Source: Bacillota bacterium
GTDB lineage: Bacteria; Bacillota_I; Bacilli_A; Acholeplasmatales; Acholeplasmataceae
Assembly: GCA_023431045.1 (NCBI GenBank)
Contig: JAEYXZ010000029.1
Location: 1-32,228 of the forward strand
Length of the DNA stretch: 32,228 nt
Reading direction: 5' to 3'
In this document: one piece after another, positions 23,117 through 31,759 of the stretch
How the letters are laid out: every line of letters begins with the position of its first letter
Numbering within the stretch: position 1 is the first letter of the stretch
Translations under genes and position numbers: made by a program
Notes under the pieces: generated by a model
What the model was told of the DNA's origin: nothing
What the model saw: the letters and a program-made list of their open reading frames with translations, nothing else
Database searches by the model: none

Positions 23117-23740
23117 TTAGAAATAAAAAGTGAGGGCATTTTCATAATACCCAATCACTTTTTTAATTTCGTCTTGTCTTTTACCTGTTACTTTTAGTAA
23201 CAAGTTTTGATAATACTTGAGTTGATGCACTAAATATTCTTGACCTTCTTTTTTATGTTGAAGGTGAATACCGGTTTCGATTTCTTGCTCATTTAAAGCC
23301 ATTTTACCGCGTTTTACTTTGAGAAATACGTAGTAGAAATTTTCTCTAACAACATATTCATCAACGATCATAAATCCATGTTCTACCAAATATTTCCTAA
23401 CGACACCAAGTCGATCATTTGGTCCTAAAATAAATTCTATTTCAAGTGGACTGTGTGATAAAATGTCACAAATTAAATGGGCACCCATACCAGCAATAAC
23501 AGCAACATCAGCCTTACTTTCAACCGATTTAAATCCATCCGATAAGATGAATTCAACATCATAACCTTTAAGGTTTTCTTGGGCTGCATGAAGTGGACCT
23601 TTTTTATTATCAGTTGCGATGCCACGTTTAATAAACCCTTGATCAAGTGCTTCTTTTAAAACGAAACCATGGTCACTACCGATATCGATTGCGACCTCAT
23701 ATCCTTTTAATAAGGATGCGATAAAATCGATACGCTTCAT
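23117..23740 (-). CDS. trmK: tRNA (adenine(22)-N1)-methyltransferase
   Basis: A 207-residue SAM-dependent enzyme that methylates A22 in the D-loop of tRNA. The Rossmann start is RIDFIASLLKGYEVAIDIGSDHG, with the SAM-binding D-I-G-x-D-H-G, then ATDNKKGPLHAAQENL and the catalytic-loop region VAVIAGMGAHLI. TrmK proteins commonly sit next to rpoD in Bacillota, as here. The ATG overlaps the rpoD stop (ATGA), making it the last gene of the long housekeeping operon. Full length compared with the family (~210-235 residues). Confidence 0.92.
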   Translation of the reverse strand: MKRIDFIASLLKGYEVAIDIGSDHGFVLKEALDQGFIKRGIATDNKKGPLHAAQENLKGYDVEFILSDGFKSVESKADVAVIAGMGAHLICDILSHSPLEIEFILGPNDRLGVVRKYLVEHGFMIVDEYVVRENFYYVFLKVKRGKMALNEQEIETGIHLQHKKEGQEYLVHQLKYYQNLLLKVTGKRQDEIKKVIGYYENALTFYF

Positions 23741-24996
23741 TTACGATTGAGATAAAACTCTTTGAGCTTATTCGCTCTTTGTGGAGAACGTAGTTTGCGA
23801 AGAGCTTTTGCTTCAATCTGACGAATTCTTTCACGAGTTACGCCAAATTCCTTACCTACTTCTTCAAGTGTATGAGTTTTACCATCTAGAAGACCATAAC
23901 GCAAACGAAGTACTTTTTCTTCACGATCAGTTAATGTTTCTAGTACTTCATCTAAAGTTTTCTTAACCATTTCTTGCATCATGTAGTCATGTGGATTGAG
24001 TGCATTTGGGTCAGAAATGAAATCACCCAGTGATGAGTCTTCTTCTTCCCCAACAGGTGCTTCTAGTGAAATTGGTTCTTTAGCAATACGTTGAATATTC
24101 TGAACTTTTTCAGGTGTAATACCCATCTTTTCTGCGACTTCATCAACCGTTGCTTCACGACCTAATTCTTGAACCAACTGACGTTGAATACGAATCATCT
24201 TATTGATGGTTTCAACCATATGGACTGGAATTCTAATGGTTCTTGCTTGGTCTGCGACTGCTCTAGTGATTGCTTGTCTAATCCACCAAGTTGCATAAGT
24301 TGAAAACTTAAATCCTTTTTCATAATCAAACTTATCAACCGCACGCATGAGTCCCATATTACCTTCTTGAATTAAGTCAAGAAATAATAGTCCTCTTTGC
24401 GTGTACTTTTTCGCAATTGATACAACCAAACGGTAGTTTGCCTCAACCAGTTTTTCTTTTGCTAAATGAGCTTTTCTGATGATATTATCTAAATCATTTG
24501 CATCTTGGTCTGATAATTCAAGTTGTCCAGATTTATATAAATCCATTTGTTCTTGAGCAACACGGCCATCAGATACCCAAATCGCGTATTTTCTTTCATC
24601 ATCAATATTAAGCAGTGGAATTTGTCCAATTTCTTTTAAATACATACGAACTGGATCGTCAACCTTAATGGTTGAAACGATTTGTTCAATATTTAAAAGT
24701 TCTTCTTCCTTAATATCTTCGACTTCTAAACTAGAGAGTGAATACTCATCTGGTTCACTTTCTTCGATATCATCATCTTCAAGTTCAAGACCATCTTCTA
24801 AAAGGGTATCTTCTTCAGCTTCCTCTTCTTCATCATCATCTAATAAGACATCAATTTCTTGAAGTGATAATTGTCGTTCAATATCATAATATTCAGGGGA
24901 ACCAAACTCAAAGTATGCTTCAACATCGCTTTGGTTTAAAGTTTTCTTCTTCCCTGCTTTTTTAGCTAATAATTCGATAATTTGTTCAATTGTCAT
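23737..24996 (-). CDS. rpoD: RNA polymerase primary sigma factor (sigma-A)
   Basis: The housekeeping sigma factor, 419 residues. It has a region 1.1-like N-terminus, an unusually acidic linker (~50-80, rich in Asp and Glu), region 1.2 DPVRMYLKEIGQIPLL, and region 2 with LVSIAKKYTQRGLLFLDLIQ and STYATWWIRQAITRA (-10 recognition). Region 3 follows, then region 4 HTLEEVGKEFGVTRERIRQIE (-35 recognition). Promoters in this window with TTGACA and TATAAT are its expected targets. It follows dnaG by three bases in the classical rpsU/dnaG/rpoD-type order, though rpsU here is placed apart upstream. Confidence 0.97.
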   Translation of the reverse strand: MTIEQIIELLAKKAGKKKTLNQSDVEAYFEFGSPEYYDIERQLSLQEIDVLLDDDEEEEAEEDTLLEDGLELEDDDIEESEPDEYSLSSLEVEDIKEEELLNIEQIVSTIKVDDPVRMYLKEIGQIPLLNIDDERKYAIWVSDGRVAQEQMDLYKSGQLELSDQDANDLDNIIRKAHLAKEKLVEANYRLVVSIAKKYTQRGLLFLDLIQEGNMGLMRAVDKFDYEKGFKFSTYATWWIRQAITRAVADQARTIRIPVHMVETINKMIRIQRQLVQELGREATVDEVAEKMGITPEKVQNIQRIAKEPISLEAPVGEEEDSSLGDFISDPNALNPHDYMMQEMVKKTLDEVLETLTDREEKVLRLRYGLLDGKTHTLEEVGKEFGVTRERIRQIEAKALRKLRSPQRANKLKEFYLNRK

Positions 24997-24999
24997 GGT

Positions 25000-26718
25000 T
25001 CACTTCTTCTTTCTTTGTAGTTTACTAATTTGTTCAGCAAGTCTGATTTGAACATCATAGTCTGGTGTTTCATTGAGTTGCTTCAGTAAGTTTTTTATTT
25101 CATCTTCAACATTTGTCACATTGATTTCAGCAAGAATCTTATCTAAATCAACGGGAATCTTTTTAATATAATGAACATCTTTAAGGAAATCTTTCTCTAA
25201 GATTGTTTGATGCTTATCATAGGTTTTTATGAAAAGATCAATATCGATATGGTCAACATCCTTGAAATGATCATAGTATTTATAGATGTCATTTAATAGT
25301 TCGTAATGTTCCATTTTCGCAAGATTTGTCATATCAAGTTTACGACGGATTTCATCTAGATGTTCATTTGATGATAAGAGTGAAATGATTAATAGAATTT
25401 CAGCTCTAATCGCTCGTGAGATGATTGGTTTTGGAATTGGTTTATCTTTGACTGGTAGAGTATGTGTTGTCTGAATTATAAATAAATGAATGCCGATTTC
25501 ATCAAATACTTTCCGTTGATAAAACTCTTGAATGGTTTTATCAGCAGTGCTTAGTAAACTAATCATACTTTGCTTAAATAACGTAATATCTGCTGCTTTA
25601 TTAAAGTCTTTACCCTTTTTATGATATTCATAACCAAATTGATATGGATCAACGACATTGGTTTCAAATAACTTTTGATAAGCTACCGTTCCATATTTTT
25701 TAATGTAATCATCCGGATCTAATCCATCTGGTAATGAAAGCACAGATACTCTTTGAACTTGATTGGCCAAGATTTGAATCGCTTTTAAGGTTGCATTAAT
25801 CCCCGCTTTATCACCATCATAAGCAATAATCACATGCGGTGAAATTCGTTTAATTGCACGTGCTTGTTCAAGCGTTAGTGCAGTTCCCATGGTTGCAACT
25901 GCAGCTTTCAGTCCGGCTTTGAAAGATGCGATGACATCAAAGAATCCTTCATGCAAAATAACGCTTTTTTGCATCACAGCAGGTCTAAGTGATGCTTGAT
26001 AATGATAGATTAACTCACCCTTCTTAAAGATCTTTGTCTCAGTTGAGTTAACGTATTTTGCAACTTCTTTAGGATTTAAACTACGAGCGGAGAAACCTGC
26101 AATACGACCATTTAATTGATCAATTGGAAAGGTAATTCGAGCCCGAAAGACATCATAATAGTCACCTTGTTCGTTTTGCTTAACTAAGCCTAGCTTCATC
26201 ATGTCAGTGACTGAGTATTGTTTTGACTTAAGCATTTGGAATAAAGCGTCAGCAGAGCCTGGTGCATAGCCAATCCCAAAGTGTTCAATCTCTTCATCGG
26301 TTAAGCCGCGATTCACTAGATACTGATAGGCTTCAAGTCCCGCTTCAGTGTTCTTTAATGCAAACTGATAAAAGCGGCTAGCTTCTTCCATCAGTTGGTA
26401 ATTTGATTCATTTGGATCTTTAACTTTTTTAGTGTTTTTAACTTCGATTCCAAGTCGTCCTGCAAGTTCTAATGCAGCATCATCAAATGAAATGTTTTTA
26501 ACTTGAGAATAGAAGGTAATGGCGGTTCCACCTTGCCCACATCCCATACATTTTGCAAGATGTTTTTCAGGTGAAACGGAAAAGGAAGGTGTTTTTTCGG
26601 AATGAAAAGGGCATAGTCCCATAAAGTTTTTCCCTCTTTTAGTTAAAGAGACAAACTCAGAGGCTAAAGCGACAATATCAGTTTCTTCATTAATCCGATT
26701 GATAATGGCACTATCCAT
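25000..26718 (-). CDS. dnaG: DNA primase
   Basis: Synthesises RNA primers at the replication fork. Of 572 residues, the N-terminal zinc ribbon has C36, H39, C57 and C60 (CPFHSEKTPSF...CMGCG). The catalytic TOPRIM domain has the Glu in VILHEGFFDVIA and the acidic pair in IIAYDGDKAG. The RNA polymerase basic patch includes FPIDQLNGRIAGFSAR. The C-terminal ~150 residues should bind the DnaB helicase. It sits between glyS and rpoD, 17 and 3 bases apart. Slightly short for the family (~600) but complete. Confidence 0.96.
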   Translation of the reverse strand: MDSAIINRINEETDIVALASEFVSLTKRGKNFMGLCPFHSEKTPSFSVSPEKHLAKCMGCGQGGTAITFYSQVKNISFDDAALELAGRLGIEVKNTKKVKDPNESNYQLMEEASRFYQFALKNTEAGLEAYQYLVNRGLTDEEIEHFGIGYAPGSADALFQMLKSKQYSVTDMMKLGLVKQNEQGDYYDVFRARITFPIDQLNGRIAGFSARSLNPKEVAKYVNSTETKIFKKGELIYHYQASLRPAVMQKSVILHEGFFDVIASFKAGLKAAVATMGTALTLEQARAIKRISPHVIIAYDGDKAGINATLKAIQILANQVQRVSVLSLPDGLDPDDYIKKYGTVAYQKLFETNVVDPYQFGYEYHKKGKDFNKAADITLFKQSMISLLSTADKTIQEFYQRKVFDEIGIHLFIIQTTHTLPVKDKPIPKPIISRAIRAEILLIISLLSSNEHLDEIRRKLDMTNLAKMEHYELLNDIYKYYDHFKDVDHIDIDLFIKTYDKHQTILEKDFLKDVHYIKKIPVDLDKILAEINVTNVEDEIKNLLKQLNETPDYDVQIRLAEQISKLQRKKK

Positions 26719-26735
26719 TGTATTCCCCTTCTTTT

Positions 26736-28106
26736 TTAAAATGTCATTTGTTCGCGTATAAACGCTCCAATATCTTTGCGTGAAATTCTTTCTTGTAACA
26801 TCGTATCACGGTATCTGACCGTTAACGTATCATCAATCATCGTTTGTTGGTCTACTGTAAAGCAGAAAGGTGTACCAATCGCATCTTGTCTGCGATATCT
26901 TTTACCAATATTTGCTGTTTCATCATAAACGACATCAAAATCAGCTGCTAGTTCTTGATAAACTCTGGTTGCATATTCTGAATGTTCTTTTTTCATGAGT
27001 GGTAGAATCGCTGCTTTATATGGTGCTAAGGCTGGATGAATGTGAAGAATTTGACGAATATCGCCACCTTCAAGTGTTTCTTCTTCAAGTCCATTTAGTA
27101 GGAATACAAGTGCTAAACGCTCAACCCCAACAGCTGGTTCAACAACATATGGAATATATCTTTCATTGGTTTCAGGATCTAAATAGGTTAAATCTTCTTT
27201 TGATAAATCTTGATGCTGCGTTAAGTCATAAGATGTTCTAGATGCTAATCCCCATAATTCATCAAATCCCCAAGGATATTTAAATTCGATATCTGTGGTT
27301 GCATTACTATAGTGGGATAAAGCTTCTTTAGCGTGTGGTTCAAACTTTAGATGATCGGCTTTAATGCCTAAATCTAATAAGAACTTCTTCATGTACTCTA
27401 ACCACCAATTGAACCATTCAAGTTCAGTTCCTGGCTTACAGAAGAATTCTAATTCCATTTGTTCAAATTCTCTCGTTCTAAAAATGAAATTACCTGGCGT
27501 GATTTCATTTCTAAATGATTTACCAATTTGAGCAACACCAAATGGAACTTTCTTTCGAGTAGCCCGTTGAATATTTTTAAAGTTGATGAAAATACCTTGT
27601 GCAGTTTCGGGTCTTAAATACACTTCATTAGCGCTATCTTCAATAACCCCTTGATGAGTTTTAAACATCATATTGAACTTACGAATTGGTAACCAATCGG
27701 TCGTTTTTGAAACTGGGTCTTTGATGTTATTATCGATAATATATTGATACATTTGTTCGAGTGTCCAACCATCTGGATTGACATTTGGATTGTGATCTAG
27801 AATCAATTTATCTGCACGATATCTTTGATTGGATGTTTTATTTTCAATTAAAGGATCAGAAAAACCGGCTAGATGCCCAGATGCTTGCCAAACCATTGGA
27901 TTAAGTAAAATAGACGAATCAAGTCCAACAATATTTGGTCCTTGTCTTAAAAATTTCTTTAACCAAGCTTCTTTAATGTTTTTCTTCAAATTGGTGCCAA
28001 GTGGACCATAATCCCATGTGTTAGCAAGACCGCCATAGATCTCACTACCTTGGAATATAAATCCAGTTGTTTTGGCATAATTTACTAAATATTCTAACGT
28101 AACCAT
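26736..28106 (-). CDS. glyQS: Glycine-tRNA ligase (dimeric, single-chain type)
   Basis: Charges tRNA-Gly with glycine. A 456-residue class II enzyme of the alpha2 type rather than the alpha2-beta2 type. The start TGFIFQGSEIYGGLANTWDYGPLG is diagnostic. Motif 2 is FRNEITPGNFIFRTREFEQMELEFF, and motif 3 is PYVVEPAVGVERLALVFL. The anticodon-binding domain is IHPALAPYKAAILPL onward with NIGKRYRRQDAIGTPFC. There is no T-box in front, because the gene lies inside an operon with only eight bases after recO. Full length. Confidence 0.96.
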   Translation of the reverse strand: MVTLEYLVNYAKTTGFIFQGSEIYGGLANTWDYGPLGTNLKKNIKEAWLKKFLRQGPNIVGLDSSILLNPMVWQASGHLAGFSDPLIENKTSNQRYRADKLILDHNPNVNPDGWTLEQMYQYIIDNNIKDPVSKTTDWLPIRKFNMMFKTHQGVIEDSANEVYLRPETAQGIFINFKNIQRATRKKVPFGVAQIGKSFRNEITPGNFIFRTREFEQMELEFFCKPGTELEWFNWWLEYMKKFLLDLGIKADHLKFEPHAKEALSHYSNATTDIEFKYPWGFDELWGLASRTSYDLTQHQDLSKEDLTYLDPETNERYIPYVVEPAVGVERLALVFLLNGLEEETLEGGDIRQILHIHPALAPYKAAILPLMKKEHSEYATRVYQELAADFDVVYDETANIGKRYRRQDAIGTPFCFTVDQQTMIDDTLTVRYRDTMLQERISRKDIGAFIREQMTF

Positions 28107-28114
28107 ATAACTCC

Positions 28115-28765
28115 TTATAAGTGTCTTAAGTGGGTATCCAAGTGATGTTCATAGTACCGAATTAAACACGTCTTTAATTTTAAAAAACTAATATTTTCTA
28201 TCTTATCTATTGTATCATATGACAAATGGATTAGTTTAAGTAATAATGTCGTTAAACCAAGATCTAAATCAACCAGATATGGTTCATCTTGATAGACGAG
28301 TGATCCCAGTTGTATATTAAAACCTTTAACGACTCTTCCATCTGGTTTTAATGACATTGGAAACCCTAGTCTTTTGACCAATCTAAATCCAAATGCTAAA
28401 ACCATTTCAGGTTTGAATTGATGAAGTGTATCAATTAAATCTTTATATATTTCATCGTGACGATCTGTATCCGCCACACAACTATCAACCATGTAGAGCA
28501 TTGCAGCTGCATATTGGGCTAAATCATAATCATTTTTAATCATTTGATAATCATTTAAAATCTTTCCATCAACGAGTGAATACATCGCACGATTAGGTGT
28601 TTCCTTAAACTCGATTTGGGTTAAGTATTGACCTAAAACACGAGCACTTGAAGTCATTTTTTGACTACCTTTTGCAATCAGTGTAATTTTGCCTTGTGGT
28701 GTGTATAAAAATAATAAACGATCGTTTTCTAAATAGGGTTGAGTTTTATAGATTAATCCTTCCAT
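28115..28765 (-). CDS. recO: DNA repair protein RecO
   Basis: A mediator of RecFOR recombination that anneals single strands and loads RecA. The 216-residue protein has an N-terminal OB fold (EGLIYKTQPYLENDRLLFLYTPQGKITLIAKG) with a helical C-terminal part (LAFGFRLVKRLGFPMSL). The zinc Cys cluster of many RecO proteins is not visible, and the protein is at the short end (family ~240-260). It overlaps the era stop by 13 bases and precedes glyS, as in many Bacillota. Assigned from N-terminus, context and size. Confidence 0.88.
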   Translation of the reverse strand: MEGLIYKTQPYLENDRLLFLYTPQGKITLIAKGSQKMTSSARVLGQYLTQIEFKETPNRAMYSLVDGKILNDYQMIKNDYDLAQYAAAMLYMVDSCVADTDRHDEIYKDLIDTLHQFKPEMVLAFGFRLVKRLGFPMSLKPDGRVVKGFNIQLGSLVYQDEPYLVDLDLGLTTLLLKLIHLSYDTIDKIENISFLKLKTCLIRYYEHHLDTHLRHL

Positions 28766-29655
28766 GAGTCATCACCATAACCAAATCGTTTAATGGTCGA
28801 TGGATCATTACGCCAATCCTTTTTAACTTTGACCCATAACGTGAGATGAACTTTGAGTTTAAATAAATGATTAATCTCTTTTCTGGCTTCGGTTCCAATC
28901 TTTTTGAGCTTTTCACCATTTTTACCAATAAGAATTCCTTTTTGGCTATCTCTCTCAACAATAATTAATGCATCGACATCAAGCATCTTTAATTTTTCAT
29001 TGGTTTCCATGCGTTCTAAAATGACAGCAACGCTATGCGGAACTTCTTGTTCGGTATGATACAAAATACGTTCTCTAATAAGTTCAGCCATTCGTGATGT
29101 TTGACTTTGGTCTGTGACATAATCTTTTGGATAAAAGAGTGGACCTTCCACAAGATGAGCATTAATTGCTTCTTTTAACTTATCTAGATGGGTTTTATCG
29201 AGTGCCGATATTGGAATAATTGCAGAGAATGCATAGCGATTTAAGAAGCTAATAATGATTGAATCAATATCACTTTTCTTTTCAAGTTGGTCAATTTTAT
29301 TGATGACTAGTATCACCGGTAGATTGGCACGCTTCACTCGTTCTAAAATCATTTCATCACTTGAGTAAAACGGTTGGTCAACGACCCAAAGAATGACATC
29401 GACATCCATCATCGATTGTTCAGCCATCAAATCCATTTCTTTCCCTAAACGATGATATCCTTTATGCATCCCTGGAGTATCAATGAAGACATATTGTGTA
29501 TCTTCTTCATTCAAAATACCCGTAATTCTAAAACGTGTGGTTTGAACTTTAGGGGATACAATCGCGATTTTTTCACCGACAAGTGCGTTTAAGAGCGTCG
29601 ATTTTCCAACATTGGGTTTACCAATGATGGTAATAAAACCAGACTTTTCAGCCAT
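28753..29655 (-). CDS. era: GTPase Era
   Basis: An essential GTPase that matures 16S rRNA and the 30S subunit. In 300 residues, G1 is GKPNVGKST (12-20), G2 is around TTRFRITGI, G3 is DTPG and G4 is NKID. The C-terminal KH RNA-binding domain has IIVERDSQKGILIGKNGEKLKKIGTEARKEI. It starts one base into the cdd stop codon (TAATG) and overlaps recO. The ybeY-cdd-era order is the usual Bacillota ribosome-assembly cluster. Confidence 0.97.
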   Translation of the reverse strand: MAEKSGFITIIGKPNVGKSTLLNALVGEKIAIVSPKVQTTRFRITGILNEEDTQYVFIDTPGMHKGYHRLGKEMDLMAEQSMMDVDVILWVVDQPFYSSDEMILERVKRANLPVILVINKIDQLEKKSDIDSIIISFLNRYAFSAIIPISALDKTHLDKLKEAINAHLVEGPLFYPKDYVTDQSQTSRMAELIRERILYHTEQEVPHSVAVILERMETNEKLKMLDVDALIIVERDSQKGILIGKNGEKLKKIGTEARKEINHLFKLKVHLTLWVKVKKDWRNDPSTIKRFGYGDDSWKD

Positions 29656-30047
29656 TATTTCTTCGCCTCATCTAAATCAAATCCATAAGGTAATAAATCA
29701 AATTTTGACATGACTTTAGTCTTACCTTCTAAATTAGCAAGTGTAATAACCGTATTATCGGGAAGTAATTCATACATGACTTGACGACATGCACCACAAG
29801 GTGAAATTGGATTTCTTCCTTCTCCAACGATTGTTACCTCAACGATATCTTTTGGATCATATCCTTGAGAAATGAGTGAAAAAAGTGCACTTCTTTCTGC
29901 ACAATTTGTTAATCCGTATGAACCATTTTCAATATTGGCACCGTAAACAAAAGTACCATCTTTTAATTTGATTGCTGCTCCAACTTTAAAGTGGCTATAT
30001 GGTACATATGCTCTTTGTCTTGCCAGTAAAGCTTCTTTTAATCCCAT
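29655..30047 (-). CDS. cdd: Cytidine deaminase
   Basis: Deaminates cytidine and deoxycytidine in pyrimidine salvage. A 130-residue tetrameric-type enzyme. The substrate strand is YVPYSHFKVGAAI; the zinc ligands and catalytic Glu are in TNCAERSALF and PCGACRQVM. A GTG at 30056 is also in frame, but ATG 30047 lies one base after the ybeY TAA and gives the family-typical start MGLKEALLARQ, so it is preferred. It overlaps era by one base. Confidence 0.94.
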   Translation of the reverse strand: MGLKEALLARQRAYVPYSHFKVGAAIKLKDGTFVYGANIENGSYGLTNCAERSALFSLISQGYDPKDIVEVTIVGEGRNPISPCGACRQVMYELLPDNTVITLANLEGKTKVMSKFDLLPYGFDLDEAKK

Positions 30048-30048
30048 G

Positions 30049-30480
30049 TTAATCACGCTTTCTTGCTAAATTAGCTTTTAATAGTATTTCTTCTTGTTTG
30101 GTAAACATTTTAACTTCATCTTCTTTGGTATGATGATCATAACCTATTAAATGAAGATATCCATGAACACTTAAGAATCCGATTTCTCGTTCAAAACTAT
30201 GTCCATAGTCTCCAGCTTGCATCATTGCTTTATCAATCGAGATGAAAACATCACCAAGTGAATCATCATCAAGATCATCATTTGGAAATGAAATCACATC
30301 GGTCACTTTATCGATCTTTCGATAAGTTCGGTTAATATTTTGGATTTCCTCGTTGGTAACAAAGATGACTTGCATCTTCTTTTCTTCTTCAATCGTTTTA
30401 AAGATTTTTCGAATTAAAGTCTTGATCTTTGTTACATCATGTTCAGTTTGATTATGAAATTCAACTTTCATCGTTATCAT
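30049..30480 (-). CDS. ybeY: Endoribonuclease YbeY
   Basis: A zinc RNase for 16S rRNA 3'-end maturation and ribosome quality control. A 143-residue protein with the signature HGYLHLIGYDHHTKEDE, whose three His bind the metal, and IQNINRTYRKIDKVTDVISFP upstream. The start overlaps phoH by 20 bases; a second ATG at 30471 (MKVEFHNQ) is equally plausible, with no clear ribosome site for either. Co-transcribed with phoH, cdd and era. Confidence 0.94.
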   Translation of the reverse strand: MITMKVEFHNQTEHDVTKIKTLIRKIFKTIEEEKKMQVIFVTNEEIQNINRTYRKIDKVTDVISFPNDDLDDDSLGDVFISIDKAMMQAGDYGHSFEREIGFLSVHGYLHLIGYDHHTKEDEVKMFTKQEEILLKANLARKRD

Positions 30481-31414
30481 ATCTTTCTAAGATGCGTTGG
30501 ACAAGTGGGTGACGAATGACATCCATTCGATCAAAATAAATGAATTTAGCATCTTCTATACCTTGTAGTTTACTTAATGCGTCTCTTAAACCAGACGGTT
30601 TATTATGACTTAAGTCGACTTGTGATGGGTCTCCTGTGACAACCATTTGAGATGAAAAACCCAATCGGGTTAAGAACATCTTCATTTGCGTCATTGTTGT
30701 ATTTTGTGCCTCATCCAAGATGACAAATGCGTTTTCAAGTGTACGACCTCTCATGTATGCAAGTGGTGCAACCTCAATCACACCTTTTTCCATGAGTGAT
30801 GTTGTCGTTTGAACACCTAAGAATTCATAGAGTGCATCATAAAGTGGAATGAGATAAGGATCAACCTTTTCTTTTAAATCCCCCGGTAAGAATCCAAGTG
30901 ATTCACCTGCTTCAACGGCTGGTCTGGTTAAAATAAGTTTTTTAACTTTCCCTTTTTTAAGTGCTGCAACCGCATGTGCAACCGCTAAATAAGTTTTACC
31001 AGTTCCTGCAGGTCCTACTCCAAAGACTAATGGGTAGTTTGATAATGCTTCTGAATATGCCTTTTGGTTAAAGGTTTTAGGGACAACTGCTTTCCCTTGT
31101 TCACTAATGAGTATTTTCTTTTGACCCTTGTATAATTCTAATATATTATCGAGTTGATGACTTTGAGCCATTTTAATGATATAAATAACATCACGTTCAG
31201 ATAGCACGAATTTGTGTTCTGCAAGAGAAATTAAGGTATGGAATATATCTTCTAATAATCCACGAAAAGTTTCGTCTGCATCCACCACAATTTCATCATT
31301 ATGAATGGAAACATCAAATCCAAAATGAGATTTAAAGACCCTTAAATTACGATCTTCAATACCAACCAATAATTGTAATGTTTCGCTATGATGGATTTTC
31401 TGGCTTAATTTCAT
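30461..31414 (-). CDS. phoH: PhoH-like ATPase
   Basis: A cytoplasmic P-loop ATPase often next to ybeY and implicated in RNA metabolism. It has 317 residues. The Walker A is GPAGTGKT (~134-141), followed by LTRPAVEAGESLGFLPGDLKEKVDPYL and Walker B FVILDEAQNTT. The later TGDPSQVDL is a sensor-type motif. The N-terminal ~100 residues form a KH-like domain typical of the longer PhoH type. First gene of the nine-gene operon, with a TTGACT-17-TATAGT promoter. Stop is TGA, overlapping ybeY. Confidence 0.94.
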   Translation of the reverse strand: MKLSQKIHHSETLQLLVGIEDRNLRVFKSHFGFDVSIHNDEIVVDADETFRGLLEDIFHTLISLAEHKFVLSERDVIYIIKMAQSHQLDNILELYKGQKKILISEQGKAVVPKTFNQKAYSEALSNYPLVFGVGPAGTGKTYLAVAHAVAALKKGKVKKLILTRPAVEAGESLGFLPGDLKEKVDPYLIPLYDALYEFLGVQTTTSLMEKGVIEVAPLAYMRGRTLENAFVILDEAQNTTMTQMKMFLTRLGFSSQMVVTGDPSQVDLSHNKPSGLRDALSKLQGIEDAKFIYFDRMDVIRHPLVQRILERYDNDES

Positions 31415-31430
31415 TAAACTACCTTCCTTA

Positions 31431-31459
31431 ACTATATTAATTATACCTTATAGAGTCAA
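31431..31459 (-). promoter_or_regulatory. Promoter of the phoH-to-trmK operon
   Basis: On the minus strand TTGACT (31459-31454) and TATAGT (31436-31431) are 17 bases apart. A second TATAAT lies between them but is too close to the -35. The -35 overlaps the T-tail of the rpsU terminator. Confidence 0.65.
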
Positions 31460-31482
31460 AAAACGCACCTCATTTGAGGTGC
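31458..31482 (-). terminator. Terminator of rpsU
   Basis: GCACCTC / GAGGTGC form a 7-pair stem with a 4-base loop, followed on the minus strand by a GTTTTTT tail. Confidence 0.9.
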
Positions 31483-31502
31483 ATTTCGTGAGAATTAACT
31501 AT

Positions 31503-31676
31503 TTAGCGCTTCTTAGTTTTTGATGCTTTTTGGCGCATACGCTTGTCTACACCAGGCTTGACATAGAATTCGCGCTTACGTGCTTCTGCGAGGGTACCAT
31601 CCTTTGAAACATTACGTTTAAAACGACGTAATGCATCTTCAATAGATTCACCTTTGCGAACTTCCGTTTTAGGCAT
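31503..31676 (-). CDS. rpsU: 30S ribosomal protein S21
   Basis: A small basic 30S protein near the mRNA exit and the anti-Shine-Dalgarno end of 16S rRNA. It has 57 residues, the normal length. The start is MPKTEVRKGESIEDALRRF and the tail is very basic (KRMRQKASKTKKR). A GTG at 31694 gives a longer frame, but AAGGAGGG is correctly spaced for ATG 31676, which is used. It is a single-gene unit between a perfect promoter and a terminator, with a hairpin at the transcript start. Confidence 0.96.
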   Translation of the reverse strand: MPKTEVRKGESIEDALRRFKRNVSKDGTLAEARKREFYVKPGVDKRMRQKASKTKKR

Positions 31677-31700
31677 TTTCTGCCCTCCTTCCACACGATG

Positions 31701-31716
31701 GGTTTAATCTTAAACC
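31701..31716 (-). promoter_or_regulatory. Hairpin at the 5' end of the rpsU transcript
   Basis: GGTTTAA-TC-TTAAACC is an inverted repeat beginning at the predicted transcription start (31716) and ending about 12 bases before the ribosome site. It could stabilise the mRNA 5' end or bind a ribosomal protein. Confidence 0.45.
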
Positions 31717-31722
31717 GCATAT

Positions 31723-31751
31723 ATTATAAATTATTTCATCCCATTTGTCAA
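31723..31751 (-). promoter_or_regulatory. Consensus promoter of rpsU
   Basis: On the minus strand TTGACA (31751-31746) and TATAAT (31728-31723) are exactly 17 bases apart. The predicted start near 31716 leaves a 40-base leader. Confidence 0.88.
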
Positions 31752-31759
31752 AGTTTTTC

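Noticed and set aside
24668..24965. Ser-rich and His/Leu-rich plus-strand frames opposite rpoD
   Set aside because: They are antisense reflections of the acidic Asp/Glu linker codons of rpoD and have no ribosome site or promoter.
28107..28114. T-box riboswitch in front of the glycyl-tRNA synthetase gene
   Set aside because: Only eight bases separate it from recO within the operon; there is no room for a leader.
31677..31694. Longer S21 starting at GTG 31694
   Set aside because: It would run through the Shine-Dalgarno AAGGAGGG; the family-standard start MPKTEV lies at 31676.
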